Shown here: piece after piece, positions 48,152 through 56,771 of the stretch
Layout of the letters: each line of letters starts with the position of its first letter
Position numbering within the stretch: position 1 is the first letter of the stretch
From: Nitrospira sp.
GTDB taxonomy: Bacteria > Nitrospirota > Nitrospiria > Nitrospirales > Nitrospiraceae
NCBI GenBank assembly: GCA_018242665.1
Contig: JAFEBL010000020.1
Location: forward strand, 1 to 64,000
Direction: 5' to 3'
DNA length: 64,000 nt
The notes under the pieces: generated by a model
Databases searched by the model: none
What the model was told of the DNA's origin: nothing
The model's input: the letters and a program-made list of their open reading frames with translations, nothing else
Program-made: the position numbers and the translations under genes

Positions 48152-50488
48152 ATGGCGAAATCTTTGATCATTGTTGAGTCGCCGACGAAGGCGCGCACAA
48201 TCACGAAATATCTCGGCCGCGGCTACTCTGTGATGGCCTCCGTCGGACATGTCAAAGACCTGCCGACCAGTAAGTTGGGTGTCGATCTCGAAAACGATTT
48301 CGAGCCCCAATACGTCACGATCAAGGGAAAATCGAAGGTCCTTGCGGATATTAAGAAGAAAGCCCAGGAAGTCGATACCGTGTTCCTGGCCCCGGACCCG
48401 GACCGCGAAGGAGAAGCGATCGCCTGGCATATCGCGCAGGAATTACACGGCAAGGGGAAGAAGAAGGACGGCAAAGTCTTTCGAGTCTTGTTTAACGAAA
48501 TCACGGAATCGGCGATTAAGCGAGCCTTGAAGTCGCCGGGCGAGATCGACATCAAGCTGGTGCAGGCGCAGCAGGCGCGGCGGGTGCTTGATCGCATCGT
48601 CGGCTATCAGGGCAGTCAGTTGTTGTGGAAAAAGGTTCGCCGTGGCCTCAGCATGGGACGGGTGCAGTCTGTCGCAGTCCGGCTCATCTGCGATCGCGAA
48701 AAGGAACGCGAAGCGTTCCGGGCGGAAGAGTATTGGTCCATCGTCGCACTCTTGAGCGGGGCGAATCCTCCGGCCTTTGAGGCGAAACTGCATTCCGTCA
48801 ATGGGCAGGACGCGGATATCGGTACCCAGGAACAGGCCGAGCACATTCTCCAGGCCGTGCAGGGGAAAGCGTTCGTCGTGCAATCGATTGAGCGCAAGGA
48901 AAAGAAGCGGAACCCTGTCGCGCCGTTCATTACCAGCCGGCTTCAGCAGGAGGCTGCCAGGAAACTGCACTTCACCCCCAAAAAGACCATGACTTTGGCG
49001 CAACAGCTCTATGAGGGGGTGGAAATCGGCGCGGAAGGTCAGACTGGCCTGATCACCTATATGCGAACCGATTCGCCAAGAATTTCCCAGGAGGCGACTG
49101 ACGATGCCAGGGCGGTGATCGGGGCGCGATTCGGGGCAGAGTATTTACCGGCTACGCCCAATGTGTACAAGACGCAAAAGGCCGCGCAAGAGGCCCATGA
49201 AGCGATTCGTCCTACCGTCGCGGCTCGCGATCCTGAATCAATCAGACAATACCTGGAGCAAGATCAGTATAACTTGTACAAGCTGATTTGGAACCGATTC
49301 ATCGCGTCGCAGATGGTTCCCGCCATTTTGGATGTCACGCGGGTGGATTCCAGTCCTGTCGGGACAGTGGATCGCTATGTGTTTCGGACGACCGGCACTG
49401 TCATCAAGTTTCCTGGACATACGGCGGTATATCTTGAGGGAACCGATGCGATCCAGCCTTCGCAGAAGCCGAAGAATGAGCAGGAAGCGGAGGAAGAATC
49501 AGATCGGCAACTTCCTGCTCTCAGTGAGGGTGAGTCGTTGCGCCTCGTGAATCAGGAGGGCCAGACTGCGCCGGGCTTGCTGTCGAAGCAACACTTCACG
49601 CAACCGCCGCCACGATACAATGAGGCGCTGCTGATTCGGGAGCTGGAAGAGAAGGGGATCGGACGTCCGTCAACCTATGCCACCATTATCTCCACCATTC
49701 AGGACCGGAAGTATGTGGAGAAGCTTGAGGGGCGTTTTCTTCCGACCGAAACCGGCCGAACTGTAAATGACTTCCTCCTCAAGGGATTCCCGGATCTCCT
49801 CGATACCGAATTTACTTCCCACATGGAGGAGCAACTCGACGAGGTGGAGGAAGGCACGAAGCCTTGGGTCTCCGCGGTGCGGGAGTTTTATACCCCGTTC
49901 GTCAGAGAGATGGAGTTGGCGCAGAGTATTCCCGGACCAAAGGATATCGTCGAGCCTCCAACAAATCTGCCTTGTGAAAAGTGCGGCCGCATGATGGAGA
50001 TCAAGTGGGGGCGGAACGGCAAGTTTCTCGCCTGCCCAGCGTACAAAGAAGATCCTCCCTGTAAGAATACGCAAAACTTTGAGCGGCTGCCGGATGGGAC
50101 CATTAAGATCGTTCCCAAGCTGGAGGAAACAACGGACGAAAAATGTGAGAAGTGTTCCAGTCCCATGGTTGTCAAGTCAGGGCGTTTCGGCAAATTTCTG
50201 GCTTGTTCGGCCTACCCGGAGTGTAAGACGACGAAAGCGATCGCGCTGGGGGTGAAATGTCCTCAGCCCGGATGCGGTGGAGATCTGGTGCAGAAACGAA
50301 CGAAAAAAGGACGCAACTTTTACTCCTGCAGCCGATACCCCGAATGCGAATTCGCACTCTGGGATCGTCCCGTCAATAAACCGTGTCCCACGTGCAAAGC
50401 GCCCTTCCTGATTGAGAAGGTCAGCAAGCAAGCCGGCCGTTCCGTCCAGTGTCGCAATGAGGAATGCGGATATCGCGAAGCGGGATAA
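48152..50488 (+). CDS. topA: DNA topoisomerase I (type IA)
   Basis: A 778-residue enzyme that relaxes negative supercoils. The TOPRIM domain starts it (LIIVESPTKARTITKYLGRG; DPDREGEAIAWHIA), and the active-site tyrosine lies in GLITYMRTDSPRIS. The C-terminal part has four zinc ribbons, each CxxC...C(x)nC: near CEKCGRMME, CEKCSSPMVV, CPQPGCGGDL and CPTCKAPFL. Such ribbons bind DNA and RNA polymerase. It has its own promoter, so it is separate from dprA despite the short gap. Confidence 0.97.
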   Translation: MAKSLIIVESPTKARTITKYLGRGYSVMASVGHVKDLPTSKLGVDLENDFEPQYVTIKGKSKVLADIKKKAQEVDTVFLAPDPDREGEAIAWHIAQELHGKGKKKDGKVFRVLFNEITESAIKRALKSPGEIDIKLVQAQQARRVLDRIVGYQGSQLLWKKVRRGLSMGRVQSVAVRLICDREKEREAFRAEEYWSIVALLSGANPPAFEAKLHSVNGQDADIGTQEQAEHILQAVQGKAFVVQSIERKEKKRNPVAPFITSRLQQEAARKLHFTPKKTMTLAQQLYEGVEIGAEGQTGLITYMRTDSPRISQEATDDARAVIGARFGAEYLPATPNVYKTQKAAQEAHEAIRPTVAARDPESIRQYLEQDQYNLYKLIWNRFIASQMVPAILDVTRVDSSPVGTVDRYVFRTTGTVIKFPGHTAVYLEGTDAIQPSQKPKNEQEAEEESDRQLPALSEGESLRLVNQEGQTAPGLLSKQHFTQPPPRYNEALLIRELEEKGIGRPSTYATIISTIQDRKYVEKLEGRFLPTETGRTVNDFLLKGFPDLLDTEFTSHMEEQLDEVEEGTKPWVSAVREFYTPFVREMELAQSIPGPKDIVEPPTNLPCEKCGRMMEIKWGRNGKFLACPAYKEDPPCKNTQNFERLPDGTIKIVPKLEETTDEKCEKCSSPMVVKSGRFGKFLACSAYPECKTTKAIALGVKCPQPGCGGDLVQKRTKKGRNFYSCSRYPECEFALWDRPVNKPCPTCKAPFLIEKVSKQAGRSVQCRNEECGYREAG

Positions 50489-50676
50489 CAAATTCCCTCC
50501 CGTGTTCCGACCTCGTGTGGTGAGTCTTCTTCGTCACTGTCGATCATCCATTCCGTGCCAACCCCCATCATTCGCCGGCCTCGCCACGGCGCATCCATCT
50601 CAGATCCTTGATGAGGGCAATGAGAAGCGTTCTCGTCGATGTTGAGAACCGCCCTCATAACTACGTAACTCCGTGG

Positions 50677-50705
50677 TTGACAAGGCCAGCGAGAATCTCT
50701 AAGTA
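50677..50705 (+). promoter_or_regulatory. candidate promoter of the bacterioferritin pair
   Basis: TTGACA (50677-50682) with TAAGTA at 17 bases (50700-50705). The -35 is perfect, the -10 is weak; TAGAAT slightly downstream has no matching -35. No convincing Fur box was found in 50489-50784, which otherwise holds no gene I can support. Confidence 0.45.
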
Positions 50706-50784
50706 AGGTGTAGAATGAATTCAAGATGGATGAAGCAACATCCATCAAGAGGGCCGGATCGTTCATGGCTGGAGGGAGGGCTCT

Positions 50785-51261
50785 ATGAAAGCTAAACAGG
50801 GCGTAATCGACTTACTCAATAAAATACTGACAGCTGATCTCACCGCCATCAATCAATACTTCGTCCATGCGAAGATGTGCGCGAATTGGGGATATGATCG
50901 CCTCCACCATAAGGTGAGAGAGCGTAGTATCGATGAGATGAAGGATGCCGACGAGTTGATCAGCCACATTCTGTACTTGGAAGGTGTGCCTAACGTGCAG
51001 CGGATGAATACCGTGCACATTGGGGAGACGGTTCCCGAGCAGTTGAAGCTTGACCTCAAGGCCGAGCAGGAAATGTTGGCGCTGTTGAGCGAAGGCGTGA
51101 CCCATTGCGCGAAGGTCAGTGACTTTACGACCCGGCATATGCTTGAGGACATGGCCAAGGATGTGGATGGGCACATCGATTGGATCGAGACGCAAATGGA
51201 AACGATCAAGCAAATCGGTGTCGAGAATTATCTGGCTGAGCAGATCAAGAAGGACAGTTAA
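50785..51261 (+). CDS. bfr: bacterioferritin, haem-binding type with degraded ferroxidase site
   Basis: A 158-residue four-helix ferritin that aligns to E. coli bacterioferritin without gaps through residue 133, so numbering is shared. The haem ligand Met52 is present (DEMKDAD). Of the six ferroxidase ligands, Glu51, Glu94 and His130 remain. The others are changed: Glu18 is Asp, His54 is Asp and Glu127 is Val. It should bind haem but oxidise Fe(II) poorly alone. The next gene encodes a complementary paralogue 32 bases downstream; a mixed 24-mer is inferred. Confidence 0.93.
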   Translation: MKAKQGVIDLLNKILTADLTAINQYFVHAKMCANWGYDRLHHKVRERSIDEMKDADELISHILYLEGVPNVQRMNTVHIGETVPEQLKLDLKAEQEMLALLSEGVTHCAKVSDFTTRHMLEDMAKDVDGHIDWIETQMETIKQIGVENYLAEQIKKDS

Positions 51262-51293
51262 TATCGCGCCCTGGCGTGGTGATGGGGGTATGG

Positions 51294-51764
51294 ATGAAAG
51301 CGAAAGAGGGAGTCCTCGATATTTTGAACAAAGTGTTGGTCAGTGAGCTCACCGCGGTGCATCAATATCTGCTGCACGCGGCGCTCTGTAAGCACTGGGG
51401 GTATGGTCGGCTTCACGAGCATTTCAGCCACCTGGCCCAGGAAGAAGTCGGCCATTCCTCTGGCCTCATCGATCACATCCTCTACCTGGGCGGAGCGCCC
51501 GAGATGAATCGGCTCGATGCCGTCGCTGTCGGAAAGAAAGTGCCGGAGTTGTTGGAGGCCGATCTTGCGTTCGAGCGCGAGGATGCAGAGGCATTGCGTG
51601 GGGGAATCGCCCATTGTGTCAAGGTCGCAGACTACACGACCAGACATCGACTTGAGGAAATGATTGTTGACACGGAGGAGCACATTGAGTGGTTTGAAAC
51701 CCAGCTCCGCACAATTTCCCAAGTTGGATTGGAACGGTACCTGGCCGAGCAGATTGCTGGATAA
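51294..51764 (+). CDS. bfr: bacterioferritin, ferroxidase type lacking the haem methionine
   Basis: A 156-residue paralogue of the preceding protein in the same numbering. Ferroxidase ligands Glu18, Glu51, His54, Glu94 and His130 are present; Glu127 is Thr. The haem ligand Met52 is Val. It therefore looks like the iron-oxidising partner of a two-subunit bacterioferritin. The ATG at 51294 gives the family start KAKEGVLDILNKVL; an earlier in-frame start at 51276 would add six residues. Both genes form one transcript ahead of a hairpin. Confidence 0.93.
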   Translation: MKAKEGVLDILNKVLVSELTAVHQYLLHAALCKHWGYGRLHEHFSHLAQEEVGHSSGLIDHILYLGGAPEMNRLDAVAVGKKVPELLEADLAFEREDAEALRGGIAHCVKVADYTTRHRLEEMIVDTEEHIEWFETQLRTISQVGLERYLAEQIAG

Positions 51765-51787
51765 GTCATCACGTGCTTGAAGAATGA

Positions 51788-51836
51788 GGGCCGGTCGGCG
51801 CGTGTGAAACTCTTGGCTGGCCGGCCCCAGGGTTTT
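51788..51836 (+). terminator. terminator-like hairpin after the bacterioferritin pair
   Basis: GGGCCGG (51788-51794) pairs with CCGGCCC (51821-51827), followed shortly by GGTTTTCTC. The loop is long and the U-tract short. The rest of 51765-52014 shows no gene. Confidence 0.5.
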
Positions 51837-52014
51837 CTCTCGCGACCCCGTCCACCACAAGTTGCGCACTCGAGTCATACTGGTGCTGCAACGCACGGCA
51901 GTGTTCCCTTTGCTTTTCTTGCTCGGTGTCTGAGTGATCCCTTCCTCAATCTTTTCTACGATTGCTCGTTCGATAGACCCCTACTACCAAGACAGGTATT
52001 GGGAAGCGACTTCG

Positions 52015-52545
52015 CTAGCGGGCCTGCTGCCGGATTGAGAGCATGCGCAATTGCAGCGGAGAATGTCCTGTCGCTCTCTTGAAGAAATGGCTGAAGGCGA
52101 ATTGATCGCTGAAGCCTAGGCTCGCCGCAATTTCAGCCAGCGTCTGACCGCTGGTGCGAAGCAGCGTACTTCCGAGCTCCACCCGGTACCGCCGTAGATA
52201 TGTCGAAAAGGGTTCGCCCATCATTTTGGCAAACAGATCGGAGCAATACTTTTCTGAATAGCCTAAGAATTGTGCCAACACCTTCAGGCTCATGCCGCGG
52301 TGCAGATTATCGCTAATAAATGCTGTGATACGGGCAGGGAGTGTCTGGGCGGTGGAAGGCGCCCTGTTGTGTGGGGCCAACACGTGTGACAGGTTGAAGA
52401 GATCGCAGACGAGGGTGCGAAGTTCGTGCTCTGTTCGGACTTGCTCCAATCGATCTGCCCATTCGGGTGAATGTGCTCGAAGCTCGGCAGCGAGTGTGTG
52501 TAGACGGTCAAAGAACAATGGCAAATTTGATGATGTATGTGGCAT
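52015..52545 (-). CDS. AraC-family transcriptional regulator
   Basis: A 176-residue regulator. The C-terminal half is a double helix-turn-helix AraC domain (MSLKVLAQFLGYSEKYCSDL and TLAEIAASLGFSDQFAFSHF with FKRATGHSPLQLR). The N-terminal 75 residues match no ligand domain I recognise. The ATG at 52545 follows GGAAGGAGACGCCGC; an upstream TTG overlaps the HD-GYP stop. As last gene of an apparent iron-regulated operon it may control the same or neighbouring genes, as AraC regulators do for siderophore genes. Confidence 0.92.
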   Translation of the reverse strand: MPHTSSNLPLFFDRLHTLAAELRAHSPEWADRLEQVRTEHELRTLVCDLFNLSHVLAPHNRAPSTAQTLPARITAFISDNLHRGMSLKVLAQFLGYSEKYCSDLFAKMMGEPFSTYLRRYRVELGSTLLRTSGQTLAEIAASLGFSDQFAFSHFFKRATGHSPLQLRMLSIRQQAR

Positions 52546-52568
52546 GCGGCGTCTCCTTCCCGATGGGC

Positions 52569-53318
52569 TCAAAACATTCGAAGATTGGCGTTGGTAGGCA
52601 GTGGTGCTACCGGGGCTGGTTCGCGGACTGACTGTAAGAGGACATCATCGTCCGATTGCGCTACTGTGGCCTGGGTGTGTAGGACTTCGCAAAATTTCGC
52701 GCAGAGATCAGGGTCAAATTGCGAGCCCGCGGAGGCCTGTAAGGCACGCAGGGCGGTCTGCCAGGAGGTCGAGCGGGAAACGATGGTATCGAACACGTCC
52801 GCGAGTGCCAACATTCTCGCCCCAACTGGGATGTAGGCTCCTCGAAGTCCATAGGGGTACCCGGCCCCGTCCCATCGTTCGTGATGGTGAGCGATAAGCC
52901 GTGCCGGGCCATGCAAAAAGGAAAAGGGGGCAAGAAGGGCTGCGCCTTCCCTCGGGTGACTTTGGAGGAGCGCATAGTCTTTCAATGAATGCGCGGTAGT
53001 CTCGTCGCGGAGGTGTCCCGGCAAGGTGAGCAGCCCGATGTCATGTAATAGTGCCGCATACTGCAAATTGAGTCGCTGCTCACGGTCCAAACCGACCTGT
53101 CGGGCGAGCAGGAGGGCATAGTGTGCTGTGCGTTCTCCATGACCGAAGTGATCCGGAATGACGGACTCAATCTGACGCGCCACCCGTTGGAGTTGAATGA
53201 GTCTGACCGATTCCAATGAGTCTTGGGTGAGGTTCAGGTCTTCCAAGCTACCGAGCTGTTGCCCGACATCCTGGATCAATTGCGCCACGGTGTTGATTGG
53301 TACTGCGAGTCGCTCCAT
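52569..53318 (-). CDS. HD-GYP domain protein (putative c-di-GMP phosphodiesterase)
   Basis: A 249-residue protein with a full HD-GYP domain. HGERTAHYALLLARQVGL, the HD pair in ALLHDIGLL, and HHERWDGAGYPYGLRG supply the metal ligands and the GYP motif. There is no receiver, PAS or membrane segment, so input must come through the N-terminal 50 residues or expression level. The C-terminus is proline-rich. It precedes the AraC regulator on the minus strand. GGAGGGTTTC precedes the ATG, behind a long hairpin. Confidence 0.92.
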   Translation of the reverse strand: MERLAVPINTVAQLIQDVGQQLGSLEDLNLTQDSLESVRLIQLQRVARQIESVIPDHFGHGERTAHYALLLARQVGLDREQRLNLQYAALLHDIGLLTLPGHLRDETTAHSLKDYALLQSHPREGAALLAPFSFLHGPARLIAHHHERWDGAGYPYGLRGAYIPVGARMLALADVFDTIVSRSTSWQTALRALQASAGSQFDPDLCAKFCEVLHTQATVAQSDDDVLLQSVREPAPVAPLPTNANLRMF

Positions 53319-53336
53319 GAAACCCTCCGAAATGAA

Positions 53337-53373
53337 CAGAGCCCAAGACCGTGCGACACGATCTTGAGCTCTG
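53337..53373 (-). promoter_or_regulatory. 17-bp hairpin in the HD-GYP leader
   Basis: CAGAGCCCAAGACCGTG (53337-53353) faces CACGATCTTGAGCTCTG (53357-53373) across a CGA loop, with two G-U-type positions. It lies 49 bases past the membrane-protein gene and 18 bases before the HD-GYP ATG. No U-tract follows on the minus strand. Confidence 0.75.
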
Positions 53374-53422
53374 GGTTCGAAACCTCTGGCCGCTGTCTAA
53401 GGCATCGCCTCGTTATTCGACG

Positions 53423-53941
53423 TTATCCGTGCTCTCCCCGCTTTCCTGACAGCAGTGGCTGCTGCAGCACCCACATTTCGTGAAGAGGGATGACCATCAT
53501 AATCAGGAATCCAACCGTCATGCAGGTATCGCCCGTGAGCATCGTTAGCACAAAAATGGGGGACACATAACTGATCAGCCAGGGAGACAGCAGGTCGAGC
53601 AGCACTCCTCCGAACGAGAGCCACGTGGTAATTGTCTTGAGTCGATGGCTCGCGCTGGTGAGATAGAGGACATGCACCAAGATCATGAACACCACCGGCA
53701 TGGTGAACAAATGAAAGTGGGTGACTTCAGCAAGTTCACGAAACGACATCGGCTCGCCGAAGGTTGCATCGGATCCACGGTAGTGATCAGCGATCCCTTG
53801 GGGCGATAGCCCGGTCATGCTGTGGGCCCAAAAAAATGAAAACGTGAAGCCGGCCAGCATCAGCAAGAGAAAAAACGTATAGACGAGCCTGATGTGGCGA
53901 TCCGAGTCACGGAGCCGAAATCGAGTGTTGAAATTGCGCAT
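53423..53941 (-). CDS. four-helix membrane protein, candidate haem-b electron carrier
   Basis: A 172-residue inner-membrane protein with four hydrophobic helices (about 21-40, 76-96, 106-126, 130-150). It has many histidines at helix ends: RHIRL (16), WAHSM (40), THFHLF (75, 77), LVHVLY (88) and LHEMW (154). The periplasmic loop is GLSPQGIADHYRGSD and the following helix THFHLFTMPVVFMILVH. I know no named family for it. The layout resembles small cytochrome b proteins, so haem binding is inferred. It follows the FMN-binding protein gene by 12 bases, which suggests electron transfer from quinol to the flavin. Confidence 0.8.
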   Translation of the reverse strand: MRNFNTRFRLRDSDRHIRLVYTFFLLLMLAGFTFSFFWAHSMTGLSPQGIADHYRGSDATFGEPMSFRELAEVTHFHLFTMPVVFMILVHVLYLTSASHRLKTITTWLSFGGVLLDLLSPWLISYVSPIFVLTMLTGDTCMTVGFLIMMVIPLHEMWVLQQPLLSGKRGEHG

Positions 53942-53953
53942 GACCGCGGAGAA

Positions 53954-54631
53954 TCAGTTCCCAAAAATCGACTTGAAGAAACCCTTATCCGTTTTTTGAG
54001 CGGTCACGGTGTCGCTGCCCAGTCCTTGGGGCTTCAAATAGAATTCATCGACTAAGACCAGCACCCGTTTAATGCCTGCGGTCATGGACCGGACGGACAT
54101 CGTTGCTCCGCTGATGTTGATGATGTCTTTGTTGATCCGAACCGGATCAAGGACGGACTTCCCTTCGTACTGGACGTTAAACCGCTTCGTGCGCACTTCA
54201 CTGCCTCGCGCTTCGCGAAAGACGAGCAGTTCGACGTTGGAGACAACGCCGTGGGCATCGACTCCGACCATATAGGTCATAGGCTTGTGTTTGCCGATGG
54301 TGTTTTGCACGAGCGCATACCCGTCGATGTGCGTGCCGGTTTCGCCAAGATAGACTTCGAAGGATTCCTCGGGGAATTTCCAGCCGATGCGGTTCTCGAC
54401 GATCGCCTTTTTGTCCGCGGGGATAGTCAACAGTTCCTTCCTGATGCGTTCGGATTTTGGAAACATCAATTTGATCGCGTCCTCTTCGGTGAGAAACACT
54501 TCAGCCATCGTCATTTCTTGTTCTGTCAAGTAACGTTTGAGTTCATTATCCCAGACCCGTTCCGCCCGAAGAAGAGAAGGGGATAGCAAGTACAACAGCA
54601 TCATTGAGCAGGCAAGCCGATGAGCGTTCAT
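53954..54631 (-). CDS. exported FMN-binding domain protein (flavinylated)
   Basis: A 225-residue exported protein. The signal peptide (MNAHRLACSMMLLYLLSPS) ends near LLRA-E. The C-terminal FMN-binding domain has SGATMS at residues 174-179, the motif whose Thr is covalently loaded with FMN by ApbE in NqrC and RnfG; the Asp often found three residues before the Ser is not there. The ATG at 54631 overlaps the lipoprotein stop (ATGA). With the divergent apbE gene it forms a flavin-based extracytoplasmic redox pair; an Fe(III) reductase role is inferred. Confidence 0.9.
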   Translation of the reverse strand: MNAHRLACSMMLLYLLSPSLLRAERVWDNELKRYLTEQEMTMAEVFLTEEDAIKLMFPKSERIRKELLTIPADKKAIVENRIGWKFPEESFEVYLGETGTHIDGYALVQNTIGKHKPMTYMVGVDAHGVVSNVELLVFREARGSEVRTKRFNVQYEGKSVLDPVRINKDIINISGATMSVRSMTAGIKRVLVLVDEFYLKPQGLGSDTVTAQKTDKGFFKSIFGN

Positions 54632-55092
54632 GTGGGCAGACATCCTTGTTCTTTCAGTTTGGCGTTGATTCGGTCAACGATTTCATTTGTCGCCACTTCA
54701 GACGGCTCGGCAGGCCACCACTTAGTAGCTTGTGACGTGGCTCCTCCTCGCGAATGCCACCGCTGTCTGGTTTCTAAGACGCTTACAGAGGTCACATCGG
54801 TCGTTCGATTAATGGAAAGGCTCAAGCGTGCGCGCTCTTTGTTCCCAAATCCTTCTCGTGAAAAAATGCCGAAAGAGCGTTCCGTAAGCGGGGCGACATC
54901 CATCCATCCAGTTTCAATCGACCCCTTCTCCTTGCTTGATGACGCGATGGATTCTCCCTTCATCACTTCCAGGGATGCATCCCAAACCATATCGTAGGAG
55001 CAGGCATAGAATTGTTTTCGGTCTCCACTCAATGTGGCGCAACCTGCGCAGATTGAGAGGAGTATCAGTGCAGCTATCCGTGAGGTCAACAC
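54628..55092 (-). CDS. predicted outer-membrane lipoprotein
   Basis: A 154-residue protein from the GTG at 55092, giving a short signal peptide with lipobox Cys (ICAGC) at residue 18. A longer start at 55194 overlaps the porin gene by 35 bases and puts the signal too far in, so it is less likely. The mature part (YDMVWDASLEVMKGE, LSINRTTDVTSVSVLETRQRW) recalls BamC-like or DUF3576-like folds without firm identity. It lies between porin and FMN-binding genes, overlapping the latter by ATGA. Confidence 0.75.
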   Translation of the reverse strand: MLTSRIAALILLSICAGCATLSGDRKQFYACSYDMVWDASLEVMKGESIASSSKEKGSIETGWMDVAPLTERSFGIFSREGFGNKERARLSLSINRTTDVTSVSVLETRQRWHSRGGATSQATKWWPAEPSEVATNEIVDRINAKLKEQGCLPT

Positions 55093-55159
55093 AGCGATCA
55101 GGGCTCCATCGTCTGCAGGCGATCCCTCTTTGCGAGAGAGCGCCTGCACTAAAGTAAGG

Positions 55160-56635
55160 TTAGAAGTACGTTGCAGCTGAGATGACAAACGCACTGTCGT
55201 GAATTCTCTCTCCGGTGTTCGGGTTAAATGCTTTCGGCATATATTGATAGCTGACCTTAAAGACAGTATCTTCCACAGGACGATAGTTCAGACCAAAAGA
55301 GATCTGCTCCAACTCACCCTGATTCTCACCACGATTGTCGCGGTTTAAGTTCACGCGGTCATATCGAACAACGGCCGTGAAGGTGGACCCTTCGCCGAAC
55401 CGCTTGGGTGAGAGCTTGGTCAGGAATGCAGGCATGAAGTGGTAGTTGCCTTGCAGGTAGAATCCTTGCATCCGTTGCGGTGGCCCGGCAAAGGAATTCA
55501 AGGTATTGATGCCGGTCAGGAAGGTTCCAGGTGTCGCGAATGTGGCGCCTGGAATGGCACGGGAGTTTCCTCTGGAATAGGCCCATGCGGCCTCACCGAG
55601 GATTTCAAATGGTCCCTTTTGAAGCGTCCAATCAATCGCTGTAATGCTCAGCGGGTTATAGCTGGTGGCGGATTGATTCCCATAATAACTCGATCCTGCG
55701 ACTTCAACCCCTAGCATGGGGCTGAAGGCCACGCGACCTGAAACCGCTTTCCCGTTGTTAATATCCAAGCCGTCATTGGAAGCACATTTCCGTTGACGGG
55801 AGTTTCGAGTCCCGTTTTCCTCGCTGATTCGTGGAGATCCATCCTGGTTGTATCCGCAAGGGCCGGTGGTCACGTAAAACTCATAGTCCAGTTTACTGGT
55901 GCGGCCTGGATAGAGAGTGCCATAGAACCCCATTCCGGTTTCGGCCATGGTCGACGGAATGATGAGTTGGCTGACGAGTGGTCGATCGGTCAGGTCGTTC
56001 AGCGGCGAATCGTGTAGCAAGTTGAACTTGCCGATAGGAATGAGCAAGATTCCCGCCCTGAGGTTGAATGGTTCATGTACCAAGTAGTCGATATGGGCAA
56101 ATTCCAGACTGATTTCATTGTCACTGGTTTCTCGAATGCCGTGTTCGATCTCAATTTCTGATGCGAACTTTACATGTTCGGTAATGTCGGCATAGATGAA
56201 GGGAACAAATCGTTGCTGGTCGAATCCATTCGTCGTTCCGCTTCCAAATCCGCCCGTTTCTATGACGCCTTTACTATGGGCTCGATATTGAATGTCCATG
56301 TACCCGCCCACAATAGCCTTCGGGGCTGAAACGAATGGCTTGGCATACACCAATCGACCTGATCCGGTCGAGCCGAACGACAGCGCAGGTTGCGTGTCCG
56401 CGCGGCGTTCCTTTCCAACCTCCGGAAGCGTGCCGATCCCAGGTTCACTACCCGGAGCCACCATGCCTTCTCTTCGTTCGGACACTCCTTCCCGCCGCTC
56501 ATGCTCCTGCAATCGTTTTTCAACCGCTTCGTCAACCAGCTTCTTGATCTCCTCCGGGGTCATGTTTTCTGCCAACGCCGGCATCGCCGACAGACTGGCC
56601 AGCACGAGAGCCCCGAGGAATGCCCGCATCTTCAT
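55160..56635 (-). CDS. outer-membrane porin (OprP/OprO-like) with N-terminal coiled coil
   Basis: A 491-residue outer-membrane protein. A signal peptide (ending PALAE near residue 23) is followed by a charged coiled coil (EEIKKLVDEAVEKRLQEHERR) and a linker, then about 370 residues of alternating beta strands. The chain ends in Phe, typical of beta barrels. FAHIDYLVHEPFNLRAGILL and VRYDRVNLNRDNRG fit the phosphate-selective porin class. It probably lets small iron complexes or anions across the outer membrane. GGAGGATACCC precedes the ATG. No TonB-dependent receptor is seen. Confidence 0.88.
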   Translation of the reverse strand: MKMRAFLGALVLASLSAMPALAENMTPEEIKKLVDEAVEKRLQEHERREGVSERREGMVAPGSEPGIGTLPEVGKERRADTQPALSFGSTGSGRLVYAKPFVSAPKAIVGGYMDIQYRAHSKGVIETGGFGSGTTNGFDQQRFVPFIYADITEHVKFASEIEIEHGIRETSDNEISLEFAHIDYLVHEPFNLRAGILLIPIGKFNLLHDSPLNDLTDRPLVSQLIIPSTMAETGMGFYGTLYPGRTSKLDYEFYVTTGPCGYNQDGSPRISEENGTRNSRQRKCASNDGLDINNGKAVSGRVAFSPMLGVEVAGSSYYGNQSATSYNPLSITAIDWTLQKGPFEILGEAAWAYSRGNSRAIPGATFATPGTFLTGINTLNSFAGPPQRMQGFYLQGNYHFMPAFLTKLSPKRFGEGSTFTAVVRYDRVNLNRDNRGENQGELEQISFGLNYRPVEDTVFKVSYQYMPKAFNPNTGERIHDSAFVISAATYF

Positions 56636-56771
56636 GGGTATCCTCCATCCACGAGTAAGGTTGTCATATGACTCGGGACTCTCGATGGTCTCTGGTCTGC
56701 TAAGAATGCATGTCTGTGAGATTGAAGCCCTCGACTTGTACTGGTGAGAACGCCTCCTTTCATGAATCGAA

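Noticed and set aside
50489-50784. possible Fur box before the bacterioferritin genes
   Set aside because: Only short AT-rich fragments such as GAGAATCTC were found; the match to the consensus is no better than chance.
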